From Candidatus Aminicenantota bacterium (GTDB taxonomy: Bacteria > Acidobacteriota > Aminicenantia > UBA2199), in the NCBI GenBank assembly GCA_020355945.1, contig CP070627.1, positions 6,060,835 through 6,083,935 of the forward strand: a DNA stretch of 23,101 bases, in the 5' to 3' direction. Shown here one piece after another: positions 16,601-21,887 of the stretch. The notes beneath the pieces were generated by a model that was not told where the DNA came from, searched no databases, and was given only the letters and a program-made list of their open reading frames with translations. Each line of letters starts with the position of its first letter. The first letter of the stretch is position 1. A program made the position numbers and the translations under genes.

Positions 16601-18737
16601 AAATACAAATTACAAACAAATTCCAAATTACAATGTCCAAAATTACAAACCAAATGGTATCAATGCATCCATGCAATATCATTCCCACTCACCTCACTCA
16701 CCTATATACAAAACCGGCGACCTGGCGCGTTGGCTTTCCGATGGTAATATTGAATTTTTAGGGCGTGTGGACTTCCAGGTCAAGATCAGAGGATACAGGA
16801 TCGAGTTGGGTGAAATCGAAAACCGGCTGCTTAGTCATCAAGCGGTACGGGAAGCCATTGTAATCAACAGGGAATCGGAAAGTGGAGAAAAAGATCTCTG
16901 CGCCTATATTGTGCCAGGTGATAAAAGGGGATTTGACGATCCTGGGGTGATGTCTTCCCAATTAAGGGAATATTTATCCCAGGGGCTACCGGATTATATG
17001 ATCCCTGCGTATTTTATCCGGTTGGACAATATTCCGCTAAACCCTAACAATAAAGTGGACAGGAATGCATTACCGGAACCTGAAATTACCGGAACCGCCG
17101 AAAGTTATGCAGCACCAACGAATGCATTGGAAAAGAAATTGGTGGAAATATGGTCGGAGGTTCTGTGTAGAGATAGTGAGATTAGCATTGATGATAATTT
17201 CTTTGAATTGGGTGGGCATTCATTAAAAGCCAACATCGTGGTAGCAAAGATAAATAAAACATTGAATGTTGACCTGTCATTGGTAGAAATATTTGTAAGA
17301 CCAACCATCCGGGAGTTGGCCCAATTGATCAGGCAAGGTAAAAGAAAGATATATCCCTTGAGAGAATTTGCAGAAGAAAAGGAATATTATCCGCTTTCTT
17401 CCCCCCAGGGACGATTATATATTTTACAGCAGTTTAAGGAAGATGATATGACCTATCATATGCCCGGGGTGATGATTTTAGAAGGAGAATCGAAGGTAGA
17501 CCGCCTGGAGGCGACATTTTGTCGAATGATCGAGAGGCATGAGAGTCTTAGAACATCCTTTGTAATGGTTGGAGGCGAACCCGTACAGAAAATACACGAA
17601 GAGGTGGAATTTGAGATGGAGTATTATGTAACCCCCGAAACACACGAAAAACACGAAAAAAATAAAGGGATAATTAAGGATTTCATAAGACCTTTTGATT
17701 TATCCAAAGCCCCTCTGCTGCGGGTGGGTTTAATAAACCTGGAAAAAACAAAACATATTCTTATGATCGACATGCATCATATTATCTCTGATGGGACCTC
17801 TGTGGGGATATTTATCAAGGAGTTTATGGCCCTCTATCAGGGTGAGGAGTTACCCACAATTTTGGTGCAATATAAAGATTTCTCAGAGTGGCAAAGCAGT
17901 GAAAGAGGAAAACAAGTAATAAAACAGCAAGAACACTACTGGCTGCAGCAATTCCAAAGAGAAATACCTGTGCTGGAATTGCCCTATAATTTTTCCAGGC
18001 CGTTGGAACGGAGTTTTGAGGGAAGCAGCGTGAGTGTTAAGATAGGCATAGAAGAGACCGAAGCCTTAAAACAGTTGGCCAATGAAGAAAACGTGACCAT
18101 GTTTATGCTCTTGATGGCCGTTTATAAAGTATTGCTGTCAAAATTAAGTTGGAGTGAAGATATTGTAGTAGGGACACCGGTGGTGGGCCGCGTGAATGCA
18201 GAATTCCAACATATCATCGGTATGTTTGTCAACACACTGGCTATCCGAAGCCAACCCTGCGGAGAAAAGACCTTTAACGAGTTCTTAAAAGAGATAAAAG
18301 AAATCACATTGGGAGCTTTTGAAAAGCAGGCCTACCCCTTTGAGAACCTGGTGGAAAGAGTCGCCGCAGATAGAGATGCTTCCCATCATCCCTTGTTCGA
18401 TACCATGTTTACCTTACAAAATATAGACATCCCGGAAAAGGAGATTCCTGGCTTAAAACTAAAACCCTATGAGTATCATCACCCGGTCTCCCGGTTTGAC
18501 ATGACCTGGAATGGAGAAGAAGGAGAAAAAAAAGACACCCTCTGTTTTACCATTGAATACAATACCGGTCTATTTAAAGGAGAAAGAATAAACCGGTTTG
18601 CCCACTATTTTAAAGAAATAATCAAAATGGTATTGGTCAATCGGGATATTCGCTTAAAGGATATCGAATTATCCTTTGGTTTATCTGATTCCAGGAAAAA
18701 AATGGTTGAAGAAGCTTCAGGGGAATTTGGATTTTAA
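10605..18737 (+). CDS. Nonribosomal peptide synthetase, C-A-T-C-A-T-C
   Basis: A 2710-residue two-module NRPS with an extra C-terminal condensation domain. Domains: C1 (10-450; LTPMQEGMLFH, HHILYDG 150-156), A1 (479-1025; TSGTSGKPKG from 665, Lys1020), T1 (Ser1078 in WGGHSL), C2 (from 1133; HHIISDG 1287-1293), A2 (1613-2155; TSGSTGKPKG from 1776, Lys2150 in NNKVDR), T2 (Ser2206), C3 (from 2260; HHIISDG 2391-2397). C2 and C3 start like LCL domains (YPLSSAQKRLYIL). No epimerase or thioesterase. By-eye codes: A1 D-V-T-S-F-A-I-V-Y-K, A2 D-W-W-T-F-G-M-I-I-K; I cannot assign substrates. An in-frame TGA at 10593 rules out an earlier start, yet no Shine-Dalgarno sequence precedes the ATG. Ending in a C domain with no partner A implies hand-off to another protein, perhaps the NRPS at 21888. 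Seven or more repeat inserts lie in its loops. Confidence 0.96.
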   Translation: MEKSDRKNIEDILALTPMQEGMLFHYLKDPRSNAYFEQLNLRIEGTIDIKRFEQAWNFVIETNEMLRAVFRWEKVENPTQIILKEHKLQLKYYNFSARDTGEVEARKQLKMLEELKVRDRMEKFDLRKVPFRVTLCKVEEEKYEMIISNHHILYDGWSNGIILKEFFQAYNNLWREDEFLQPPVKTKFKEFVKWIQNRDIRKQEKFWKNYLNGFDAQIELSIKRKRKEDRISTGIYRTRFKKDTVIKLENFVKKHKITLATSLYTAWGLLLQRYNNSNDVIFGTTISGRTAGIEGIEEMVGLFINTLPLRVQGSGGEKTRDLLYRIDKALQMREPYEYTPLVNIKEYSEIDSKEELFDSIVVVENYPLDLSLRHEEDMLSLSGNSYSMVENTHYDLTIGITVTGIPGDDMEVNFGYQEGLFDKGSIERLYHHLVCILKDIIENPGKKISDLEILSGKEKSQLLADFNKTEAQYPKDKTLHQLFADQAVKTPDRVAIVGAGFRADRTGDGYQLYQLTYGELNKRSNQLARWLRGRGVTEDTIVGMMLDRSPEMIIGILGILKAGGAYLPIDPDYPERRKQYILKDSNAKVLLTIQTHPDRFAATPLKRGLHPAPSGHPRRGSNKASQEGNFFILDINRNTLKDSSAPVTRSPPPATPNSLAYVIYTSGTSGKPKGVMVEHEAIVNTLSALHRMYPFTQSDVYLLKTSYLFDVSVTELFGWYWGAGRLALLEPGGEKEPQKILDTVEQMHVTHINFVPSMLNALVDQLTPRNIGKLSGLKYIFLAGEALLQELVNKFRRLNSRIPMENIYGPTEAAVYASWYPLAEWSGSGDIPIGKPLQNVKLYILDGKDRLQPKGVPGELAIAGAGLARGYLNHPELTAKKFRRAVIGHSSLVISSSKFSPNDQCPMTNDRLYRTGDLARWMPKGNIEFLGRLDHQVKIRGFRIELGEIENQLLNHNDIKEAVVIARGDNRGEKYLCAYIAPKSINISKLREYLAKKLPDYMIPSFFMPIEKLPLTASGKINRKVLPEPVIEMGGDYDYAPPTNEIEAKLVEIWSEVLGIEKGIISINADFFEWGGHSLKATRLVSRIHKELNVIVPVAELFKFPTIRRLADYMRQGQKSTYPCIQLAEQKEYYPLSSAQKRLYILQQTEKDNITYNMSRLLVLEGELDKKRLENTFHRLMRRHESFRTSFIEFIEGEQEPVQQIHEEVEFEIEYYDLATEDTESTEGTRGLAPLSSEPATPLPNPQPVTSTIKNFIRPFELSKAPLLRVGLVKLQEAKHLLIVDMHHIISDGISTGVLIKDFMTIYDGKELSPVKMHYTYKDFSEWQNSGQWWEVIKSQEKYWLKEFEGEIPVLNLPTDYPRPVIQSFEGKRTNFEIGKEQTEKLKKIALKEEATLFMILLAITNILLSKLSGQEDMVMGSPVMGRRHLELERVIGIFVNMLALRNYPSGKKIFREFLGEVKERTLEALQNQGYQFEDLVERVIVNRDAARNPLFDVAFALQDLDIPGLDIPGLKLTPYEYETGIAKFDLTFIGENLENKLHFTVEYCTRLFKGETIERFTHYFKRVVTAVLENPEQTIAQIDILPGEERKQMLVDFNHTAGPYPADQTLVELFENQVEQTPDQIAIVGIRQLAIGKGEKIHISYRELNRKSHQLAGLLIERGVLADIIVGLIVERSIEMIISILGILKAGAAYLPINPKNPEERIKYLLADSDARVLITAGTLAKEVKKLRSWEDKKNFEIISLDSPEFFNFSPSHLLTFLPSHPSSLAYIIYTSGSTGKPKGIPITHANFSPLVHWGYTLGISPKDRVIQNLSYYFDWSVWEIFIALTTGVALYMITDEILLNPEAEVDFILENAITVLHITPTQYQYLINVGKKLETLKYLFIGAEKLTVDLVKRSIESVSDFCRVFNMYGPTEATIISAVLEIHSQGVEQYSVLSGVPIGKPVGNTGLLVLDRHLNLCPINVMGELYIAGDGVGQGYLNNPELTSERFINYKLQNTNYKQIPNYNVQNYKPNGINASMQYHSHSPHSPIYKTGDLARWLSDGNIEFLGRVDFQVKIRGYRIELGEIENRLLSHQAVREAIVINRESESGEKDLCAYIVPGDKRGFDDPGVMSSQLREYLSQGLPDYMIPAYFIRLDNIPLNPNNKVDRNALPEPEITGTAESYAAPTNALEKKLVEIWSEVLCRDSEISIDDNFFELGGHSLKANIVVAKINKTLNVDLSLVEIFVRPTIRELAQLIRQGKRKIYPLREFAEEKEYYPLSSPQGRLYILQQFKEDDMTYHMPGVMILEGESKVDRLEATFCRMIERHESLRTSFVMVGGEPVQKIHEEVEFEMEYYVTPETHEKHEKNKGIIKDFIRPFDLSKAPLLRVGLINLEKTKHILMIDMHHIISDGTSVGIFIKEFMALYQGEELPTILVQYKDFSEWQSSERGKQVIKQQEHYWLQQFQREIPVLELPYNFSRPLERSFEGSSVSVKIGIEETEALKQLANEENVTMFMLLMAVYKVLLSKLSWSEDIVVGTPVVGRVNAEFQHIIGMFVNTLAIRSQPCGEKTFNEFLKEIKEITLGAFEKQAYPFENLVERVAADRDASHHPLFDTMFTLQNIDIPEKEIPGLKLKPYEYHHPVSRFDMTWNGEEGEKKDTLCFTIEYNTGLFKGERINRFAHYFKEIIKMVLVNRDIRLKDIELSFGLSDSRKKMVEEASGEFGF
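12132..12149 (+). repeat. 9-mer TACCAATTG x2, A-domain site 1
   Basis: Two exact tandem copies lie within a longer insert (AGFRADRTGDGYQLYQ) between RVAIVG and LTYGELN of the first A domain. Confidence 0.75.
12411..12572 (+). repeat. Composite hairpin/direct-repeat insert, A-domain site 2
   Basis: An exact 15-nt direct repeat (CCTCTCAAGAGGGGA) occurs at 12414-12428 and 12475-12489. Each copy is itself a hairpin. They flank GCCCC-TTC-GGGGC (12438-12450, a UUCG-type loop) and a GC-rich run, and are followed by CCCGCAACCC-like units (12536-12570). The whole is translated, without a stop, between VLLTIQTH and NSLAYVIYTSGTSG. It looks like several intergenic-type repeats accumulated in one loop. 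Confidence 0.8.
13260..13334 (+). repeat. Head-to-head heptamer arrays, A-domain site 3
   Basis: GTCATTG, GTCATTC, GTCATTA, GTCATTA (13260-13287) are followed by roughly complementary units (CAATGATCAATGTCCAATGACC, two-part, 13308-13334), so the segment can fold back on itself. It is read between LTAKKF and YRTGDLARW. The only unit whose last base falls in a TxG codon has C there, giving TCG instead of TAG. Confidence 0.8.
14261..14346 (+). repeat. 9-mer x3, GLAPL hairpin copy 3 and 10-mer x2 in the second C domain
   Basis: CACAGAG-led 9-mers start at 14261, 14270 and 14279. A perfect 9-bp hairpin follows (14289-14297 with 14302-14310, loop CTTG), read as EGTRGLAPLS. AACCCGCAAC then occurs at 14317-14326 and 14337-14346. 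The insert lies between IEYYDL and FIRPFELSKAPLLRVG. Confidence 0.85.
15491..15516 (+). repeat. GGCA-rich imperfect repeat, A-domain site 1
   Basis: Related units TTGGCATTAGGCAG and TTGGCAATAGGCAA are read as GIRQLAIGKG between DQIAIV and ISYRELN of the second A domain. Confidence 0.6.
15784..15905 (+). repeat. Head-to-head 8-mer arrays, A-domain site 2
   Basis: AAGAAGTT units (15784-15821) face complementary-type units TTCTCACC/TTCTTACC (15866-15905), forming a long imperfect inverted repeat. Between them lies a non-repetitive segment (EIISLDSPEFF). All is translated between LITAGTLA and SLAYIIYTSGSTG. Where the 8-mer cycle would give TAA after AGT, the sequence has TGG. Confidence 0.8.
16584..16701 (+). 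repeat. AAATTAC-type array plus CTCAC units, A-domain site 3
   Basis: Exact and decayed heptamers (16586-16650) read as NYKLQNTNYK and similar, followed by ACTCACCTC units (16686-16701), lie between LTSERF and IYKTGDLARW. This is the longest insert at this site, about 39 residues. Confidence 0.8.
17642..17659 (+). repeat. 9-mer ACACGAAAA x2 in the third C domain
   Basis: Two exact tandem copies are read as THEKHEK between MEYYVTPE and IIKDFIRPFDLSKAP. This is the same site as in the other repeat-bearing C domains. Confidence 0.8.
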
Positions 18738-18782
18738 GGAAATTAAAATAAAAAAATGTAAATTAAAGAAGGAGGAAAGCAT

Positions 18783-21035
18783 ATGATAAGAAAAGTGCAG
18801 TATTTAAATTTAATTGTGCTGCTAATTTTGTTGGTGTTAACCAGTCATTGCTTGTGGGCCGTGGACCTGTTGGAGGACGGCAAAGTCATCATCCCTGATA
18901 AAGTTTCCGAGAAAATAATCATTGATGGTCAATTGGATGAAAGGGTTTGGAAGCAGCCGCCGATAAACAAGGAATTCACCACCGTACTTCCCACTTTTGG
19001 TAAGCCATTGGGCATGGAAACAAAGATCTGGGCAGCTTATGACAGCAAGAGTCTCTATTTTGCCATCCACTGTTTTGACAATGAGCCTGAAAAGATAAAG
19101 ACCTCTATATCCCAACGGGATAAAATTTTATACGACGACTATGTGGGCATTTTGCTTGATGCGTTAAACAGTAAACAGAGCAGTTATGAATTTTATGTCA
19201 ACCCCAATGGTATTCAACTGGATGCTGTCAATTCATCCGTCAGTGGATTGGACATAACCCCGGATTTTGTTTGGGACAGTGCAGGTAAACTCACCCCTGA
19301 CGGCTACCGGGTGGAAGTTCGTATCCCTTTGGAGAGTATTCGTTACAAGGTGGGTAAAGATAAAGAGGTGAGAATGGGTGTACTTTTTTTTCGGCATATT
19401 ACCCACCTGGGGACCGCGGCCACCTGGCCGGTGTTGGAACCCGGGCAGACAGATTTTAACTGTATGAGTGCTATCATTTATCAGGACCTTAAGAAGAAAG
19501 GGCTTAACCTGGAAATACTCCCCAATTTTACTAACACCAGGGACAATGATAGGGAAACCGGGGATACCTTTGGTAAAAGCACAGATACCAATATCGGGGT
19601 GGCCTTAAAATACGGTATTACCTCTTCTATTACAGCAGAATCCACTGTAAACCCGGATTTCAGCCAGGTAGAGAGCGATGTCTTCCAGGTGGGAGTCAAT
19701 CGTCGCTACCCGTTATTTTTTAGTGAGAAGCGGCCGTTTTTCATGGAAAGCCAGGAAGTATTGGATTTTACTATTGTCCATGATGCCATGGCTTCTTTAC
19801 TGGAGTATGGAATGATGGTATCGCCGATTCATACGCGCCGCATCGTGGACCCGGGTTGGGCGGTAAAATTAAGTGGGGCCGCCGGCAAGATGAACTTTGC
19901 CTTTTTGGCAGCCAATGATCGGTCAGCAGGCGCTGCCTGGGATATCGGTATCAATCCGCATGAAGGAAAGAGCGCCCTTTTTGGTATTGTCAGGGCCAAA
20001 TATCACCTGGGCGCAGATAATTCCCTGGGAATCCTTTACACCGGCCGTCATTTTGCCAGTGCCGGTGAGCGCAATGATGTCGGCGGCGTTGACCTGAAAT
20101 ACCGACCATTTAAACACTTAAGGATAAGCCTGTCTTACCTTCACAGTGCTACACGCTGGGCCCAGGGCGAGCCTGCAAAAAAAGGCGATGGGTGGAACGC
20201 CATTCTCCAGTATATTACCCCCCGTATTATTTGTATGGCATCCTATGAACGCTATGACACCGATTTCTATATGGCAACCGCCTTCCAAAACCGGGTAGGG
20301 ATTAGTCGCTGGTGGCTGGGAGTCGGCCCATATATTAATTTGAAAATAAAACAAATACCCTGGCTTAAACGCATTGTACCTTATATCCATCTCTCCAGGC
20401 TGCATGACCTGGGCACTAAAATGGATGATAGCTGGCGCGTGTTTGGCTTGTTTTTCAATTTTGTTCCCAGGGGTGACCTCTACCTCGAGTACCGCGTCGA
20501 AGATGAAGCATGGAAAGGTAAACTCTTTGATAAAAAATACTTCTTTGCCTATGGGTTTATTCAAATGTTCAAAGGGTTATTTTTAAGTGCAATCCTGCAC
20601 CTGGGTGATCAAATTTACTATCCCGCAGCAAACCCTTTTGTGGGTAATGAGCGGACCATCAATATCGGCGCTAAGCTGCAGCCCGGTGTCAAACTAACAG
20701 TGGGCTTAAATTATTTGTATTCAGTATTTAGAGATAAGCAGGACAACCAAAAAATTTATACGGTAAACCTTTACAATTTCAACACCACCTATCAATTCAG
20801 CAAGTATTTTTTCCTGCGGGGAATTCTACGCTATGACAGTCTCGAAGAAAAGCTGCTCACTGATTTTCTTGCCTCTTTTACCCTGATACCTGGCACCGTG
20901 GTGCATTTGGGTTACGGCTCCCTTTACCTGAGAAACCAGTGGCAAAATAATATGTGGACCCCCGGTCAGGGAGACCTGTTGAAAATGAAAGAAAGAATAT
21001 TTTTTAAAGCCAGTTATTTGTGGAGAATCAAATGA
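18783..21035 (+). CDS. Secreted CBM9-like / DUF5916 outer-membrane-type protein
   Basis: A 750-residue protein with a clear signal peptide (MIRK, then a leucine-rich core, cleavage near residue 26). The N-terminal third resembles the carbohydrate-binding family 9-like fold (KIIIDGQLDERVWKQP, LYFAIHCFDNEP, FYVNPNGIQLDA, YRVEVRIPLESIRY). Near residue 290 is the hallmark of DUF5916 proteins, NPDFSQVESDVFQVGVNRR followed by FFSEKRPFFME. The rest alternates in a beta-barrel manner and ends in SYLWRIK, consistent with an outer-membrane barrel. AAGGAGG (18769-18775) sets the start. It lies 45 bp after the NRPS stop, so co-transcription is likely. Its role is unknown; export or uptake at the outer membrane is possible, but nothing in the sequence names a ligand. 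Its stop TGA is the first unit of an 8-nt tandem repeat. Confidence 0.88.
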   Translation: MIRKVQYLNLIVLLILLVLTSHCLWAVDLLEDGKVIIPDKVSEKIIIDGQLDERVWKQPPINKEFTTVLPTFGKPLGMETKIWAAYDSKSLYFAIHCFDNEPEKIKTSISQRDKILYDDYVGILLDALNSKQSSYEFYVNPNGIQLDAVNSSVSGLDITPDFVWDSAGKLTPDGYRVEVRIPLESIRYKVGKDKEVRMGVLFFRHITHLGTAATWPVLEPGQTDFNCMSAIIYQDLKKKGLNLEILPNFTNTRDNDRETGDTFGKSTDTNIGVALKYGITSSITAESTVNPDFSQVESDVFQVGVNRRYPLFFSEKRPFFMESQEVLDFTIVHDAMASLLEYGMMVSPIHTRRIVDPGWAVKLSGAAGKMNFAFLAANDRSAGAAWDIGINPHEGKSALFGIVRAKYHLGADNSLGILYTGRHFASAGERNDVGGVDLKYRPFKHLRISLSYLHSATRWAQGEPAKKGDGWNAILQYITPRIICMASYERYDTDFYMATAFQNRVGISRWWLGVGPYINLKIKQIPWLKRIVPYIHLSRLHDLGTKMDDSWRVFGLFFNFVPRGDLYLEYRVEDEAWKGKLFDKKYFFAYGFIQMFKGLFLSAILHLGDQIYYPAANPFVGNERTINIGAKLQPGVKLTVGLNYLYSVFRDKQDNQKIYTVNLYNFNTTYQFSKYFFLRGILRYDSLEEKLLTDFLASFTLIPGTVVHLGYGSLYLRNQWQNNMWTPGQGDLLKMKERIFFKASYLWRIK

Positions 21036-21096
21036 GTCAGTGAGTCAGTAAGCCAGTGAGTCAGTGAGACAGTGGAGCCGTAGGTCAGTGAGGTGG
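21033..21096. repeat. 8-nt tandem repeat (TGAGTCAG-type), about 8 units
   Basis: Units start every 8 nt at 21033, 21041, 21049, 21057, 21065, 21073, 21081 and 21089. Three are exactly TGAGTCAG and the rest decay progressively. The first TGA is the stop codon of the upstream gene. Confidence 0.9.
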
Positions 21097-21112
21097 ATAA
21101 AATGGCGAACAG

Positions 21113-21152
21113 GCACGCCTGCACGCCTGCACGCCTGCACGCCTGCACGCCT
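21113..21152. repeat. 8-nt tandem repeat GCACGCCT x5
   Basis: Five exact copies, flanked by inverted GAACAGGC (21107-21114) and GCCTGTTC (21149-21156), so the array sits in a potential hairpin. It lies 45 bp before the next gene. Confidence 0.95.
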
Positions 21153-21197
21153 GTTCCGCAGCTCTAATAATAATAAAATAAAGTAAAGGAGAATAAA

Positions 21198-21827
21198 ATG
21201 AAAATTATCAAACATGTAATCGTTAGTCTGTTGGTGTTGTTTTTTGTTACTTCGGTTTTGGGAACGGTGGTATCCCCCAACACTGATGAACAAAAGCAAA
21301 AATTATCAGAACAAGAGAAAATGATGAAGCTCTGGAAGGAATACGCCACCCCAGGTGAAAACCACAAATTCCTTCAATATTTTGTAGGTGAATGGGAAAG
21401 CATCCATAAATTTTTCCCGGAACCGGGCGGTGAACCCTTCATTGGAAAGCAGGAAATATCTGTTGAAATGATTCTTGATGGCCGTTACCTGAAAGCTCAT
21501 ATTAAGAAAAAAGTACCAGAGGGAAAAAAGGCCCCTGAAGGTCTGGTTATAACTGGATATGATAATTACAAGAAAGAATTTATTGCTGTATCCTTTGATA
21601 ACACCAGTACCACTGTATATATAAACCGGGGCACCCTGGATAAGACCGGTAAAATCAGGACTGAGACCGGCTTCTTTGATGATGTTTTAACTGGTAAGAA
21701 AAACAAAGTCAAAGCAGTTACCACGATAATCGATGAGGACCATTACACCTATGAATTGTTTGATGTTGATGAATCCAAAGGAAAAGAGAACAAAGTAATA
21801 GAGGTCAATTACACCAGGAAAAAATAG
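21198..21827 (+). CDS. Secreted DUF1579-like protein
   Basis: A 209-residue protein. It begins with a signal peptide (MKIIKHVIVSLLVLFFVTSVLG) and has no lipobox cysteine, so it is probably periplasmic or secreted. The segment MKLWKEYATPGENHKFLQYFVGEWE is the recognisable start of the DUF1579 family, followed by the expected strands (EMILDGRYLKAHI, ITGYDNYKKEFIAVSFDN, GFFDDVLTGKKNKVKAVTTI) of a lipocalin-like barrel. The length is usual for the family, and no catalytic function is established. AAAGGAG (21185-21191) precedes the ATG with good spacing. It is flanked by the DUF5916 gene and an NRPS gene 60 bp downstream, so it is likely in the same transcript. Whether it serves the NRPS product or is a passenger cannot be told. 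Confidence 0.85.
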   Translation: MKIIKHVIVSLLVLFFVTSVLGTVVSPNTDEQKQKLSEQEKMMKLWKEYATPGENHKFLQYFVGEWESIHKFFPEPGGEPFIGKQEISVEMILDGRYLKAHIKKKVPEGKKAPEGLVITGYDNYKKEFIAVSFDNTSTTVYINRGTLDKTGKIRTETGFFDDVLTGKKNKVKAVTTIIDEDHYTYELFDVDESKGKENKVIEVNYTRKK

Positions 21828-21845
21828 GAATTATCTGGAAGTAAG

Positions 21846-21873
21846 CCCCCGGGGGTCAAGGGTTAATTAACCC
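21846..21873. promoter_or_regulatory. Two perfect palindromes upstream of the third NRPS
   Basis: CCCCCGGGGG (21846-21855) and GGGTTAATTAACCC (21860-21873) lie between the DUF1579 stop and the NRPS ribosome binding site. They could be an operator or an RNA structure controlling the NRPS; there is no T run that would make a terminator. Confidence 0.4.
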
Positions 21874-21880
21874 AGGAGGA
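21874..21880 (+). promoter_or_regulatory. Strong Shine-Dalgarno AGGAGGA for the third NRPS
   Basis: It lies 7 nt before the ATG at 21888 and fixes the start of a protein that begins in mid-domain, so the half condensation domain appears to be the designed N-terminus. Confidence 0.8.
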
Positions 21881-21887
21881 TAAAACC

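Noticed and set aside
20118..20564. 148-codon minus-strand open frame
   Set aside because: Antisense shadow of the DUF5916 gene.
21033..21152. CRISPR array
   Set aside because: Contiguous 8-nt units without spacers; no cas genes.
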